DNA from: Pipra filicauda
Taxonomy: Eukaryota; Chordata; Aves; Passeriformes; Pipridae
Direction: 5' to 3'
NCBI RefSeq assembly: GCF_003945595.2
Contig: NW_024104140.1
Span: 1,116,001-1,180,000 of the forward strand
DNA: 64,000 bases
Part shown: one piece after another, positions 1 to 12,700 of the stretch
Numbering within the stretch: position 1 is the first letter of the stretch
How the letters are laid out: the number at the start of each line of letters is the position of its first letter
Made by a program: the position numbers and the translations under genes
The notes under the pieces: generated by a model
Database searches by the model: none
Seen by the model: only the letters and a program-made list of their open reading frames with translations
Told to the model about the DNA's origin: nothing

Positions 1-1267
1 ATAGATATAAAAAGGATTAGAGACAAACCGCAGGTTTGCTGTAGCAGTGGTAGAATGAAAGATAGAGAAGTTATTTTAAAAGTTTGGTTTCTTGACTGGT
101 TATGAGCAATAAGACTGAGAAGACCATATGAAAGAGGAACACATCTTTATTCCTTGTTTTGAAATGGATAGTGGCCCAAAGCCCTTAGTTTTGTTTATTT
201 GCGTCACAAGCACAGTGCTGTGAGAGTACTTATCTTGTCAGTTACTGACATGGTTCCTAACTGGAAGAGCTTCTAATGACTCACAAGCTCATGTGATAGC
301 CACAGGAGGTCTAATACGGAAATTAAGGTTATACTTGGTGTCAAAGTGACAAATAGCTCTGTAAGGGAGAAACAGTTTTAACTGAGTACAGCTGGGTTGA
401 CTTGTTCAGACAAAATGAGCCAGTGTAAGCTTTCCAAAGGACTCACAGAGTAGCCATTCTCATTTTTCTAGAAGACTCTCTGATTTATTATTATTTTTGC
501 CTCTGCCTCTCTTAGCCAACACAAAACACCAGTTACAATCCACGTCCTGTGGAATAAACAAGTGTGGATGCATAAATCCTGTGTCTTTCAGTTTTGGGGG
601 CAGGCTTCCAAACCTGTATTTATTAATTGTTGACTGCCATCTAATCTGAATTTCAAGTTCCATCCATGAGTCATCTTTCATATTAACACAACCAGCATCA
701 CAGATTTCCAAAACTCGCTTTCAGACCAGAAACAGAGAATTTAATTCTAATTAAAAAAAAAAAAAAAAAAAGTGTCTCTTGGATTCTGTTTATTATGACA
801 TTATGATAATGGATAATTTAACTGATCCATTAAGAACAGATATATAAATAATAACTATTTCCATCTGGATCAGCTGCAAACCAAAAGCTGGCACAAATCT
901 TGTAGCATCCAGAAGGACCTCGAAACTGTAACTATAGTTTAAGAATTTGCTCTTGCCCAGCTACCAGTGACTGATCTCAACTTCCACTTGTTTAGTAACA
1001 TGAAGTGTAATTCAGTGCTGTAAAATGTCTACTGGTTAATGTTCTTTGCATGGTAGTACACAGCACTATCCCTGTTGAACCACAGACCTTGAAAGTTTCC
1101 CCTCTGGTCTTCAGTTATTCCCACTCACGTAGGAGAAAGGTGCTGATAGAGGATAAGAGAGATTCATTCCCCTTCCTGTTCAGCTCCAGTGCATATAAGG
1201 AATCAGAAAGTTGCAGGCAGTGTGATTTTCTCCTGCAACTATACCTTAGATCCTTGAGAGGTCTTAG
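1..1267. other. Intergenic DNA, nothing recognised
   Basis: AT-rich sequence with only short open frames. The longest, on - at 711-460 (83 codons), resembles no family I know and has no visible splice or promoter context. A run of A lies at about 752-771. In mammals DGKQ lies next to IDUA, but I see no DGKQ-like exon here. Confidence 0.6.
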
Positions 1268-1583
1268 TAGTCAGGAGGTGTGACTGAGGACTGGCAGAAA
1301 GCAAATGTCACCCCTGTGTTCAAGAAGAGCAAGAAGAAGGACCCGGGGAACTACCATCCAGTCAGCCTCACCTCAATCTCCGGAAAGGTGATGAAGCACA
1401 CCATTTTGGAGAACATCTCTATCCACATGGTTGACAAGAAGGTGATCAGGAGTAGTCAGCATGGATTCACTGAAGTTAAATCATTCTTGACCAACTTAAT
1501 AGCCTTCTATGATGAAACAACCACCTGGAAGGATGAGGGGAGAGCCATGGATATTCTCTACCTTGACTTCTTTTTGAAAGCTG
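1268..1583 (+). mobile_element. CR1 LINE, internal reverse transcriptase fragment
   Basis: The + strand frame reads as the middle of a CR1 reverse transcriptase. Recognisable parts are DWQKANVTPVFKK, GNYHPVSLTSISGKVM, VIRSSQHGFT, NLIAFYDE and DILYLDFF. Similarity stops just after the LDF motif, where CR1 would continue with KAFD. The copy is therefore truncated at both ends, keeps neither the 5' UTR nor the 3' terminal repeats, and cannot be active. The boundaries are those of the protein similarity, so the element may extend slightly further. Confidence 0.85.
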
Positions 1584-2477
1584 TTGGCAGAGCAAGCCGT
1601 GGAAACCAACTCCCCATGCCCTGTCCACCCAGTTCTAGGAGCAAAGATAGCACCAAAGACTGTCAAGGTTTGAGGGCTAAATCTGTTCTTTCTTCCACAC
1701 TCAGCCTCCTTTCCTTCAAAGCAAGAGGTGGAACGTGCTCTGACCATAGGTAAATATATGCAAATCCACATTTCACCAAAAGACCTAAACGAATTGAAAA
1801 AGAAATGACTATGTGGGCTGCCACACAAGTAAAGGGTAATTTTTGCCCTGGGTAGGTGATGCAGCCAAAGAGGAAATTGAGGAAATAAGGTGGTTGGTGA
1901 GGAGGATGCGAGGCAGCGTATCATCCTCAGCTAAGCAATATAGTTCTGCCTCTCCTCTACATGACCCCAGACAAAACAGATGTGACTGCCATGTAACATC
2001 AATGTTAGTCTTTCTGGTACCTCTGCAACACTCTCCCTACATTATAAAATAAATTTTGCTGTGGGCAAAAGGGAATACAGGTTATATGTGGAGCTCAGAA
2101 TTTATCATTAGACTAATTAAAGTCTCTACAGTCCAACTAAATACAGGAGATTACTATCTTTAGTTCAGCTACAGTAGAATCAACATCCTGAAAATAAGAA
2201 TAAGACTGTCCAGGGACACTAAATTCCTACTATCCATCCCTTTTCTCTGTCCTTAACTTTAGCCCACCATTGTCCTTCTGAGAACTAAGACTAAGGGAAG
2301 ACATAAGTTCTTCCTAAACAGAAGGTGGACATCACACTGAGTCCTTGGCATGCCAATTTCTTCATCAAATTCAGGCTCTTGGTCACTGTAGGGTGGCTGC
2401 CTGAGCCCCATTTGGGGCTCTTTTCGATGTTTTCTTAAAAAATCTGGTTTGCTTTCATTAGTTCCCAGCTAAACTTT
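1584..2477. other. Intergenic DNA, nothing recognised
   Basis: This lies between the CR1 fragment and the LTR-like block. Open frames are short and unlike any known protein. No polyadenylation or promoter motif in it can be tied to a gene. Confidence 0.5.
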
Positions 2478-3390
2478 GACACTTGGACACAGTGTACCTC
2501 TTTGCTCAGGGACAGTGGAGTAAACCCAGAGCTGTACAACCGGCAGCAAAATCTTTCAGATTTATTTATTGTAGCAAAGCAATCTCCCTGAGTCATGTTG
2601 AATCAAGGTGGATTAGGAGGCGACATCGGGGTGATGAGGTCCATGTTCCTGTTAAAACGAGAAAGCATTTATCAAGTAACCCCAGGCTTTATAGACTGAG
2701 TGAAAGCCAGGGTAATATGACAGATACCACAAATGCAGGGAGATGTCAAATCCTGGCCTTGAATGTATATCTCCTTCCAGCAGTCTCCTCTGGTGCTGCA
2801 TGTTGATCTTGGCTCCCCCCCCTCGCACTGCTGCCACGGTGGCAGCCTGAGAGACAGGGCATAGAGGCCCTGCAAGAGATACCAGACCGTCACGAAGACC
2901 CCCCTGTGTCTTCGTGATATGACGTGGTGAAACGACCTTGTCTGGGGTTACGAAGCCCACGGAAGACCCCTCAGTTGTGAGGCGATGGGGCCGAGAGAGA
3001 GGCTTGGATACCTCCCTCGTGGATGCTGGCAGAAATCCAGCTATCAGCTGCTGCATGCATGAGATGAGAAGAAACCTGCTGCCTCAGAAGCTGCTGCTGC
3101 TTAAGGACTGGAAGGGATCTGTCCTTCTTTCCCTCCTGGACTTTTATTTGGAGGGGAGAAGAGATCTGATCCATTGTAAATACTATATGTCATGGTAGAG
3201 ATAGTTATGATCATGTGTATAATGTGATATGGTATTTATTTGTACAGTCATTGTAATATATTTCCCTTTCCCCCACTTTGGAGTCTGGTGTGTTTTGTCT
3301 GGAAAAACCTCTCTCACATTAGGTTGAGATGTGGGAGGGGGGGGATGGAGCTAGGGAATTGGATTTTTGGGGCTATCTCAAACCATGACA
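2478..3390 (-). mobile_element. Probable solo LTR of an avian endogenous retrovirus
   Basis: Read on -, the block begins at 3390 with TGTCATGGTTTGAGATAGCC, a start typical of avian ERV LTRs. It then has a TATA-like TCTATAAAG (about 2699-2683) and overlapping AATAAA signals (about 2574-2559). It ends in a U5-like stretch that includes GAGCAAAGAGGTACAC near 2490. Length is about 0.9 kb. I see no retroviral gene, primer-binding site or polypurine tract beside it, so a solo LTR left by recombination is most likely. The 3' boundary is uncertain and I could not find a clean target-site duplication. A 10-bp stem hairpin lies inside at 2890-2917. The family assignment is from memory of avian LTR starts. 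Confidence 0.6.
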
Positions 3391-4025
3391 CTGTGCTTCT
3401 TCAGTTGCAGAGTAACAGGAACTAGAGCCACACGGTGTCATGTCTCTGCAGCTTATCTGTCCACAACAAAACAAATTGACCCACAAAGGAGATGCTTCCC
3501 ATCCAGTCAGCCAGAGGAATTATCCTCGCACCAGTTGTCTTGCTGTTGGACCTGACATATGGGAAACATCAGCAACAGGCAAGCAGTGGCAGGGAAGAAG
3601 AGCAGGACCAGTCCTTTCAGCAGAAGTCCTGGTTAGACTGGATTAGATGTAACATGAAACTTGAGACTATTCAGATGAGTCCATCTGCTGCTGAGTCCAA
3701 GGACCAGCTGCTACCATGTGGAAATGTGGAGTTTTCCAAGAAGTAAAGATTCTTTTAGGCCCTGGAATGCCTCATCATTAATAATAGTTAGTTGTTATAA
3801 AAACTACCCAGATAGCTCTAGATGATTTCCTAGGCTTCAGTTTCCATATGTTATATCAAAATTCTTGTTCCTGCCATGTGGCATGATTAGATGGCTATGT
3901 GACAAAGCCATCTTGGTATTTCCAGTAATGTTCTTTGAAGCCAAGTTTGTAATTCAATTAAGTGCTGAAGGCGATGGAGGCATCTGTACAGAAAAGCATG
4001 TGCACACACTCACAGAGATTTCTTG

Positions 4026-4136
4026 TTACCTCCAGACAGAGAAACAAATGCAGCAGGAAGATTTACCTGCTCCCTGACATTCCTGAAGGAGCCTGGAATG
4101 ACTGTGTTCCCAAAACATCTGCAGGGATGCTGCAGG
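4026..4136 (+). repeat. Left arm of an imperfect inverted repeat
   Basis: This roughly 110-base stretch matches the reverse complement of 4853-4958 at most positions. Shared blocks include CAGAGAAA, AATGCAGCAG, TTACCTGCTCCCTG, GAAGGAGCC and GTTCCCAAAACATCT. The arms differ by small indels. I do not recognise the family. Confidence 0.7.
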
Positions 4137-4852
4137 GAGTGCAGCTGGGTCCAACTGCCTTACACAGTCTTTCTCAGAGGAATTATTCAAGCTCAGGAGT
4201 AACAGATTTTATATCTCTCATCTGCCTAGCTTGAGACATTGGAGGATTTTACGCTGGCCAGATAGCTGGGAAGGTCAGCCTCAACCTACTGGAAAGGGCC
4301 AGTGCACAGTGCTACTCTCCATTCCCTGTGCCTTTGTGCCTTCTCAGAAATGCCTCAGGACAGGAAGAGCTCTCAGTCTTTGCAGGAAGACAGGAGGAGG
4401 CTGTTGTAAAATCCCCAGTGTACTTTGGGTGGGAGTGTCAGCTACGGGGAATCTCCCTGGTAAAACGCTCCACAGAAAAACTCCCACTGGACACTTCCCA
4501 GCCCTTGGATGAGCACAAAGTCAAAGGCAGTAGGGGAGCTTCCCTTTGACTAGGGTCTTTGTCGTGGCTTTGCTTGACCATCTCTAGAACCATGCTCAAA
4601 GCAAGCTGGACATAGGTGTTCTACTCTGAATCAAACTTTTACACCTGGCAGACTGTTTGCTGGAGGTCATCTGTAGTAACCCTGGCATTTGCCCTTTCCC
4701 CAGAAGAAGAGGTTTGGAAGACTTGTGAAGTAGACCACTGGATTTCACCAGTGCAGCCTGGCATTTGACCTGCAAAAGCTGCCGGCAACATGTTGGTCCT
4801 GTTGACTACCTTGCTTGGGAAAAAGCAAGTCTTTTGGTCCCGGCTGCTCACC

Positions 4853-4958
4853 CCACAGCAGCCCTGAGATGTTTTGGGAACAGAGGCATATCGGGCTCCT
4901 TCACAGGGAGCAGGTAACTCTTTCTGCTGCATTTTCTTTCTCTGGCAGGAGGCACCAG
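4853..4958 (-). repeat. Right arm of an imperfect inverted repeat
   Basis: This is the reverse-complement partner of 4026-4136, separated from it by about 720 bases. The divergence between the arms suggests an old repeat family or an old inverted duplication. Confidence 0.7.
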
Positions 4959-5536
4959 AGCAGCTGTGGTGAGCAAAATAAGATTTTCTGCTAGGAATTG
5001 CAGTTCTTTGGAAGTACCCTGAAATATCTTATTAGATGCTTTATCAGACATGGAAGAGAAACTCAGGGGTGATGCAGAGTTGCACGCTTTTGTGTATCTC
5101 CTGTGGCAGGAGTTTTGCCTTATCTTCTATGTCCCAACTTCAGGTCTGATGTGCGCTCTTTGCCTGGCTAATCTCTGCAGGTTCCCCGGTGTGGGCATTG
5201 TTCCAGAGGCTCACAATTTCCCCTGCTAAATCCAAAGCCTCTACTGGAAATCAGACTGGAGTACCCCATCCACCCAATTAATCAGAACCAATGAATACAA
5301 AATGAGATGCTGCCGTGGTATTCGTGGATGAGGAAGGGTGGCTCACCTCCACATTTTACTTTGAGTTGGCAAGGCTTGATGAGATTCCTGAAGGCACAGC
5401 AATAGGTAAAAGAGAGGGATCCCAAGGAAGAGGTTTTCCCACAGAAAACCCAGTCCTCAGGTACAAGTGGTAACAAACAAGTGTTTAGAAAATCAAGCTA
5501 GAGACGTGTATGATTAAGCGCTTTTAAAGCTCTTCA

Positions 5537-6165
5537 TGGAATCATAAAATGTTAAGGGTTGGAAGGGTGCTTTTAAAGATTACCCAGCCCCAATCCCCCC
5601 TGGCATGAGCAGGGACACCTTTCACTAGACCAGGTTGCTCAAGGCCTTGTCCAACCTGGCCTTGAACACCCCCAGGGTTGGGGCATCCACAGCCTCCATG
5701 GGCAACCTGTTCCAGTGTCTCACCACCCTCACAGGAAAGAATTTCTTCCTGATATGTAACCTAAATTTCCCCTCTTTCAGTTTGTACCCCTTACCCCTTG
5801 TCCTATCACACAGTTCCTGATGAAGAGTCTCTCTCTGGCTTCCCCCCGATGGGGGCCCCTTCAGATACTGGAAGGTTGCCATGAATCTCCACGCAACCTT
5901 CCCTTCTCCAGGCTGAACAGCCCCAACTTTCTCAGCCTGTCTTTGTAGGGGAGGTGCTCCGATCCTCTTATCAACTTCGTGGCCCTCCTCTGGACTGGTT
6001 CCAACAGGTCCATGTCCTTCCTGCGCTGAGGGCCCCGGAGCTGGATGCAGAGCTCCAGCTGGGGCCTCACCAGAGCAGAGCAGAGGGGCAGAACCCCTTT
6101 CCTCGGCCTGCTGGCCACGCTGCTCTGGATGCAGCCCAGGACGCGGCCGGGCTTTCAGGGCTGAG
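5537..6165 (-). mobile_element. CR1 LINE, 5'-truncated copy with 3' end
   Basis: On - the sequence encodes the C-terminal part of a CR1 reverse transcriptase. It reads GCIQSSVASRPRKG, then ALVRPQLELC, LLEPVQRRATKLIRG, RLRKLGLFSLEKGRLRGD, and finally RLPMEAVDAPTLGVFKARLD and ALSNLV. It ends at 5537 with the degenerate ATTC-type CR1 tail (GAATCATAAAATG as read on +). The frame is interrupted: the two conserved stretches lie in different frames near 5870. It is a dead copy. Its 5' end lies against the CpG island, and its edge is about 420 bases upstream of the IDUA start codon. Confidence 0.9.
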
Positions 6166-6760
6166 GCCGCACACTGCTCCCCGCCGTTCTGAGATCAACA
6201 AGCACGCTCAGCCTCCAGCAGCTGACACGCTCTGGATCCCGCCCACAGGCCCTTCCGGGGAAGGGAGGCCGTCCCGCTCCCGCCACGCCGCCCTTCGCCG
6301 CGGGCGCGGTGCCGGCGGTGTGCGCTGCCCTCGCGTGGGGCGCGGGGGAAGCGCAGCCGCCGCCGCCCGCCCGCCCGCCCGCCCCGCGGCATCCTCCGGG
6401 CGGGAGCGTCCCGGTGGGCCGGCGGCGCCGGGACAGCGGCCGCGGCCGTGCGGGGCGGCGAGCAACGCCGCAGGCAGCGAGGCCGCGGGGCTCCGGGGGG
6501 CGGGCGCCGCTCGGCCCCGGGGCGTGCCCTGGCGCGTCGGCAGCGGGCGCCGGTGGCGCTCGGCGGGCCCCGCCGCCGTCCCGCCGCCATGGGGCCGCTG
6601 CTGTGGCTGCTGCTGGTGCCGCTGGGCGCGGGCTCCCCGGCGTACGAGGTGTACGTGGATGCCCGGCGGGCCGAGCGGCCCCTGCAGCACTTTTGGAGGA
6701 GCACTGGCTTCTGGTAAGCGCGCACGGCCTGGCCCTGGGCCCCTCCGCCGGGGCTCTCGC
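6110..6760 (+). promoter_or_regulatory. IDUA: CpG island promoter of IDUA
   Basis: This is a sharp rise to very GC- and CpG-rich sequence. It contains GC boxes (for example GGGGGGCGGGCGC near 6494-6507) and a CCCG tandem run at about 6364-6386. The island covers the first coding exon and has no clear TATA box, as expected of a housekeeping lysosomal gene. The transcription start cannot be fixed from sequence. I noticed no CLEAR-type GTCACGTGAC motif in it. Confidence 0.8.
6589..6713 (+). CDS. IDUA: IDUA coding exon 1
   Basis: Encodes the signal peptide ([16 protein letters not shown]) and [20 protein letters not shown]. It ends in TG of a split Cys42 codon at donor GTAAGC. Reading on past the donor meets TAA at once. 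Confidence 0.95.
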
Positions 6761-9700
6761 CTCGGCTGCCTCCCGCCCTCTCGATCCCCGGGGCGTGCGG
6801 ACTCTGCCTTCCAGGAGGAACCGAGGCTCTCCCGAGCCTGCTGCCGTGGGGTCAGGGGGCCTCGCTGCCCCTCGCTGCTCAGCTTCTGCTGCACTAGCTC
6901 CACCAGTGTAGAGCAGAATGTGGGATGTGGCCAGTTAGTGTGAACTGGCCAAAAAAATAGGCCCGGGCGACATTCCCTCGCCGAGTTGCTTCATTGCCCC
7001 CTCGAACACGCGAAGACCTTCCTCTTACCCCAGCACAGCGCATATGTTGATACTCTGAACTCGTTTCCTTTACTTTTCAGTGTTTCCATTGCCACGGCCT
7101 CTAAATAGGCCCAGGCAAAGCTTCTGATAGTTCTGGGTCTATCAGACAAAAGACTGATATTTCTAGGAGTTTGTTCCTCTTGACAAACACTTTCCAGGTG
7201 CACCATATTCCTGATGCGGCTGGCGAGTCTGGTTGCCCTAAGTCAGGGGGATGGCTGGGACCATGAAAAAAATGTCATCGCCGCCGCCCTGTATCCTGGT
7301 AGTGATTTGATTCTTGGAGAAAGCCCAGTCTTGCTGAGCTAACTGGGTTAGGGTTAGCCTTCAGGTTTTGTCGGATACATGTAGGCTTCTAGCAGGCTTG
7401 AAAGCAAGAGGTGGAACATTCTGCTGCCATGCTTGTATCTTACTCTAAACGGATTATGACCTCCTCAGTTTAGGTGTGCAGTGGATTAAATAACACATGT
7501 ATGGAAAAGAGTTGCAGTAGGGATGGAATCAGCAGCATGTGCTTTGGAAAAAAGGAATTTGTGTCCTTTTTCTTTTTGTATAAAGCATAAAGGTACCCCA
7601 AGTCAAAAGTTGCAACTTTTTTTTTCATTTTCCAGGTTGTTGGGAAAACAGAACAGGACCTAAAATACATTCTGATTAAGACAGATGTTTGAGTTTTCCT
7701 GCTTTTTTTTTTTTTTTTTGCTTTTTTTTGTTTCATTTTTTTCTTTTAATTTTTGCTTGCAATGTTAGGAAACATTAATGAAAACCTGCCTTAAAAATAG
7801 TATGTGTAGCTCATTTAAACTGCACCCATGATTTTAGTTGTGTGAAAACCTTTGGAAAGCTGCAAACACGAAAGGCATGTGAGGGAAAGGCAGAGGAGCA
7901 GCAGCAGAGGCTCTCCATGGGTCAGCAGCTATTCAGTTATAACACTTGGCCATCAGTGGTATTTCTCAAGTTCCCTTGAAAGCTCACACAGTGGCACAAC
8001 TGGGTTCCAGCTGTTAAAGCTTCTTTTCTGTGTCGCAGTTTCAGACAGCTGGACGAGGGCACGGCTGTGGATCAGCAGCTGATAAAGCCTGGGAGCAAGG
8101 CTTGAGGTTCTCTTGGATGGGCACTTTGCACTCGGAAAAGGAAAGGACAGATACTGATATCATACCGATATCACCACTAACAAAACCCACTATTCTGTCA
8201 GCTCTCTTTTGTGTCTAATCTTGGTTTCTGCTAGATTTCTCTCTAGCAGAGTCTGAGTTTCAGAGTGTTTATTCAGCGCGGACTAAGCAAAAATATGTGA
8301 GTGCTCTGTGACTTTCCAACTTTGCCACTGTTGAACTGAAGCCAGTTTGAATTTCAGAGTAGTAGTAGAGCACGCTTTCATAATCTGGTAGTTAACACTG
8401 TTGTCATCCACTGGAACAATTAAAAGTACCCAAATGGCTCATAGATTTTTAGTAAGAGTAGAGCCAGTAACTTCTCAGTCTCCCTTGTGTGACTTGAAGC
8501 AATGTTATGGAGATGGTTTTTAAGTGCCTTTTATGATGAGAAAATTGCAGAGGGGGCTCACGTATACAGGCTGAATTGTGTTAAGCCCTATTAAGAGGAT
8601 GTGTTGTGTGTCAAGACACACTTTCAGATAAGGATGCAGGAGGTGTGGTAATAGATAGGCAGTATCTCAGTTGTGTCAGGTTCTTGTTCAGGTGGGGTCA
8701 GGCTTTTCTCCCTTTGTGCACAGATTGGTTATATAGTAGCAGGTTCATTCCACAGAGTCCTTGGTGGTGGGATGAATAAGTGGAGGGGTACAGAGGAGGA
8801 AAGGATGACAGTATGACTCTACCCAGCACAGTTGCAGTCAGCACAAGTGTAGTCCACACATCATAGGAGACAGAACACAACAGACAAAGCATAAACTGGA
8901 TTGGTTTTTGACTTAAACAGATAATATACAGTGTGCAGTTAGAGCACAAGTCATCTCTTGCTGCAGTGTGAAAACATGTGGAAGTATTTTACCAAGCCTT
9001 AGGGGCAGTGCTGTTTTATCCTTCCTGTAATGCAAATGCTTTACCATTCAGAATGTACACATTACCAGGAGGCTTAGTGGAAGTCCCCAAGGATGACCAA
9101 ACCTAGTGAACCGTGCAGCATTCTAAGTTTCTGACTTCCATCTTGCAGCTATTTATTGGTGGAGATAGGGACAACAGAAGTTTGCTGCAGTGTAATGTTG
9201 ATTTCAATGGAATAAACAGGCAGCAGTCACGTTAGCATGATTGTGGCTGTGTAGCTGTGAGCCTGTTAAGCTGCTTTCAGCATCAAGCATGGGAACCTCA
9301 AGCCACATGTTACCGTGCTTCCTTATGCTTAGGGCTGAGTTGAACATGGCTGAAGAATATGAAGGCTCTGAGCATCTAATTCTGCTTCTAACAAGTGTAG
9401 CTTCCACAGCAGAGCACGAATTGATGTCATTGCATGAAGGTCAAGCCCATAGTTTCCATACTACAGACGTCAGCAAGTCTGACTTCCATTCCAGAGCCTA
9501 AGAGACACTGAGCTCCCTTATCATTAGGTACTCAAACAGGGTGACTGCCGCTGTATGGTTTCCTAGGGCCACTGCTGCCTGAGATTGCTGTCTGTGCAGT
9601 AATGACTGCCTGTAACGCTTTCCTGTGAGCGTGCCAATGAGATACACCCAACTTGTGTTCTGCTTTGGCAAACCCCATGTATAGCCAGTTAGCCCCAAAT

Positions 9701-12700
9701 AAGCTGCAACTGCGTTTTGCTTTCACCTCATGTCAGACAGTGCTCCTCATGCTGAGTGGGATCTTGCAGTTGGTGTAGGGACTTAGCATAGGCATCTTTG
9801 CATACCCAGTGGTGCTGTTACTTAATGTTGCAATGTGTTGTTTCTTTTCTGTCCCTCTTTTCCTGAAGCCCTCCTTTACCTCACAGCCGTGCTGACCTGT
9901 TTGACCTGAGCAAAGACCAAGAGCTGAACCTTGCCTACGTTTCTTCTGTTCCACATGGTGGCATTGAACAAGTTCGAATTCACTGGTTACTGGAATTAGT
10001 TGCTCTTAGGTAAGCAAACACCTCAAGTCAAAGTCTAGGAAAACTTAAAAGATCCAACGGGTGCTCACTTTGATATTTATCTTTGTCTACTTGCAAGCTG
10101 GGCATGTCTTTGCTTCCTTGGAAGTCAGTTATGTTCCAACAGATGGGAATTATTTTGAGGTTTTATGAGATTGAGAAACAGGGAGCTTCTGTTGAGAAGC
10201 TGAGGAACTAGAAAGATGGCTTACTTTTTAGTCCTTTAATTTAGGAGACATGATACAGCAAAAAAAGTCCCATGAAGATTGATACAAGCCTGATTTACTG
10301 AGAGATCCAAATGAAAACTGCCACTATTTTACTACTATTTCTATCTTCCTTCTACCTAACTTGGAAGTTACTTTTTGCATCCTGAACCCACCTGTGCACT
10401 GCATCAGTTGACAGGTAGTGACAACTAAAATGATGAATTCGGGTAATACCAGTTAATACCCTCTTCCAAAAGGATTCATATGCAGATAGCATTTCTAGTT
10501 CTAGGGAAATACATGTCAGACTTTGAGAGGACAACGTTGGAATTCGTTACCTTTCAAGTTTCGCACTCGTACCAATATGCCCAGTGGAAATAACCAAATA
10601 CAATGCCTGGAGCAGGGTCTGTGAGGGAAGACAAAACATAAAAACCCCATCAAAAGTTGTAATAGCTCTTAAAGTTTTGCCTGGCTCAGACTGTTGCTGA
10701 GCATATTTACAATCCACATTACTGTGGCATGTGCTATCCCGATGCAGGACAATGGGAATTTATCATTTTTGGGAAGCAACAAGGGGAAGGAGAGGAAACA
10801 AGAGGAAGCAACTGTGGAAAAGGGATGTGAGCAAAAGAGTTACATGTTTGAAAGTGTGTATTAGGAACAGAAGTTTTCTTCCTTGTTATTAGGATGTGCT
10901 TGTGTATGTAGATTTTTTGGGAAGGTGATGAGAAGCCCTGCACAGAGATAAGTGTTGTATCTGTAGCCCAGAGTGGCCTCTGTATGTTAGTCCATCTGTG
11001 AGAATAGCAGGTAACAGAGCTCCTCGCGCTCATCTTTCCCTGTGGAAGTTTCCAGTGAACACCCTTTCCTCTACTGTGTCTCCCTCTCTTATTGTACTGT
11101 GGGATTTGTACTCTTGCAGTGATCCAGGGGCAAGGGCAACTACCAGTGCTCACCACTGCTGGGGTCCCTGTCTTGGATCTCAGAAGTTTCTCCTGAGAGA
11201 TGGCTTGGGTCTTTCAGGTTTCTGTAACCATCTGACTTAGGAAGAATCTGTGAGTACCTTCGAAAAGAAAATAGACACATCTACAGTCGGAACCCAGAAT
11301 CCTACCTGGCAGCCTGTCTTAGCTGTGCCATGTGTTGAATTGGGCTTTCCAAATGAGGGAAAGGAATGCATCTGTCATGGATTCTGCTCAGCCTTTTTGG
11401 GAAGTGAGGCACTGAATCTTTCAAAGTGGGGTACAATCCTTCGCACAATTAGAATTCTAGGAGCATGGAAATTTAGCAGTCAATCAGGAAGTCCCCAGCA
11501 AAGCTGGGTACTTCCTCAAGGGTAGGATTCTAACCCACTATCCTTGATATTTAGCCCAGACTTGACATGTGGTGATTAGAAACTTTGCTACTGTTTAGAA
11601 CCAGGCTTAAAACTCTTCATTTTGCAAAAAAAATGTGCATTTGTCAAAGGCAAGGAGACATTTGAGTTGTGGAAGGACAACCAGTGGTCTGAGTGTCAGC
11701 AGTGATTTGGAAAGGGACAGAGCATGGAGCGTGCAGACAAACATTGGAATTGAAAAAAGCAATGGGCAGGAATGCAAGTAGGAGAAGGAGAGGTCCAGTC
11801 CTGACGCCGAATTTTGCGCGTGTGCAGTTTTCTTCCTGAACCAGTGGTTTCCAGAAGGATGTAGAAGTTTTGAGTGAGAAACCTCCAGCAGCGGAACTGT
11901 GTTATGTCGTGGGATCAGTGAGTAGAGAAGACTTCATGGAATGTGAAAATGGGCGCTTGACTGAAGAGGAACACTTAGAGAAAACAGAGGACTCGGAGGT
12001 ACTACCTCTGTGGAGTCCTAACAGATAGAGGCTTTGCTTTTGCTCACAGTTGTGCCATCATCAAAAAGGGGTCATAAATGTTTCTCCCGAGAAGCAGATG
12101 TGCTCAAATAAAAGACTGCCACCTTCCCCTTCTCACTTCTGTAGTGGTCTTTCTCATTATGTCTTCTAATCCCCCAATGCCAAGTGCATCCCTTCATTTT
12201 AACCATTTTCTAGTACAGGAAGCCCACCTCTTTATCTTTTTCTTTATTCTGAGTTAGCCCATTATTTCACCACCTGTGAAAGGATACCACAAGATAAACT
12301 GTTTTCAAAGAACTGCTAGTTTTATTTTCCAGCCAAAAGCACACATTTGTCTCTTGGTCTTGTGGTGTAGAAGTATTCATGATTATTGGGAAACCCAAGA
12401 TGTTTTTCAGGGACTGGGCAGTTCCCAGGTTGTTAGTTACCAGTGCCAATAAACAGAGCTGTTTTGACACCTAAACCACACATTCTTGCCATGCTGCACT
12501 AGTCAACAGGACAGTTTGAGCTGAAGATTCCTAACTCCTTGCCCAGCTCTAAGGGACACACACAGTCCACAAGTTAAGAACCCTTTTCTGTTCTTATGTA
12601 GCAGTACTAAAATCTGTTTGATACATGATACATGATAAATCACAAGGCATCACAGTGAACAAAAATACAGTCATTCTATATGAAGCATATAACATTTCCT

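Larger units (their letters stand above)
3391..5536. other. Intergenic DNA with an inverted-repeat pair
   Basis: No gene is recognised. Several 60-100 codon open frames occur on both strands, but none looks like a known protein. The one clear structure is a diverged inverted repeat (4026-4136 on + and 4853-4958 on -), listed separately. Confidence 0.5.

Noticed and set aside
460..711. 83-codon open frame on - near the left edge
   Set aside because: It resembles no family I know and has no repeat relatives or gene signals. Its length is expected by chance.
6448..6588. Upstream Met for IDUA in the same frame (47 extra residues)
   Set aside because: The extra stretch is Arg/Gly-rich and would bury the signal peptide. 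The ATG at 6589 has a near-perfect Kozak context and starts a hydrophobic leader.
6195..6943. Long open frames on both strands across the CpG island (up to 329 codons)
   Set aside because: GC-rich sequence lacks stop codons. The frames are Arg/Pro/Ala-rich nonsense and run over CR1, the promoter and the IDUA first intron.
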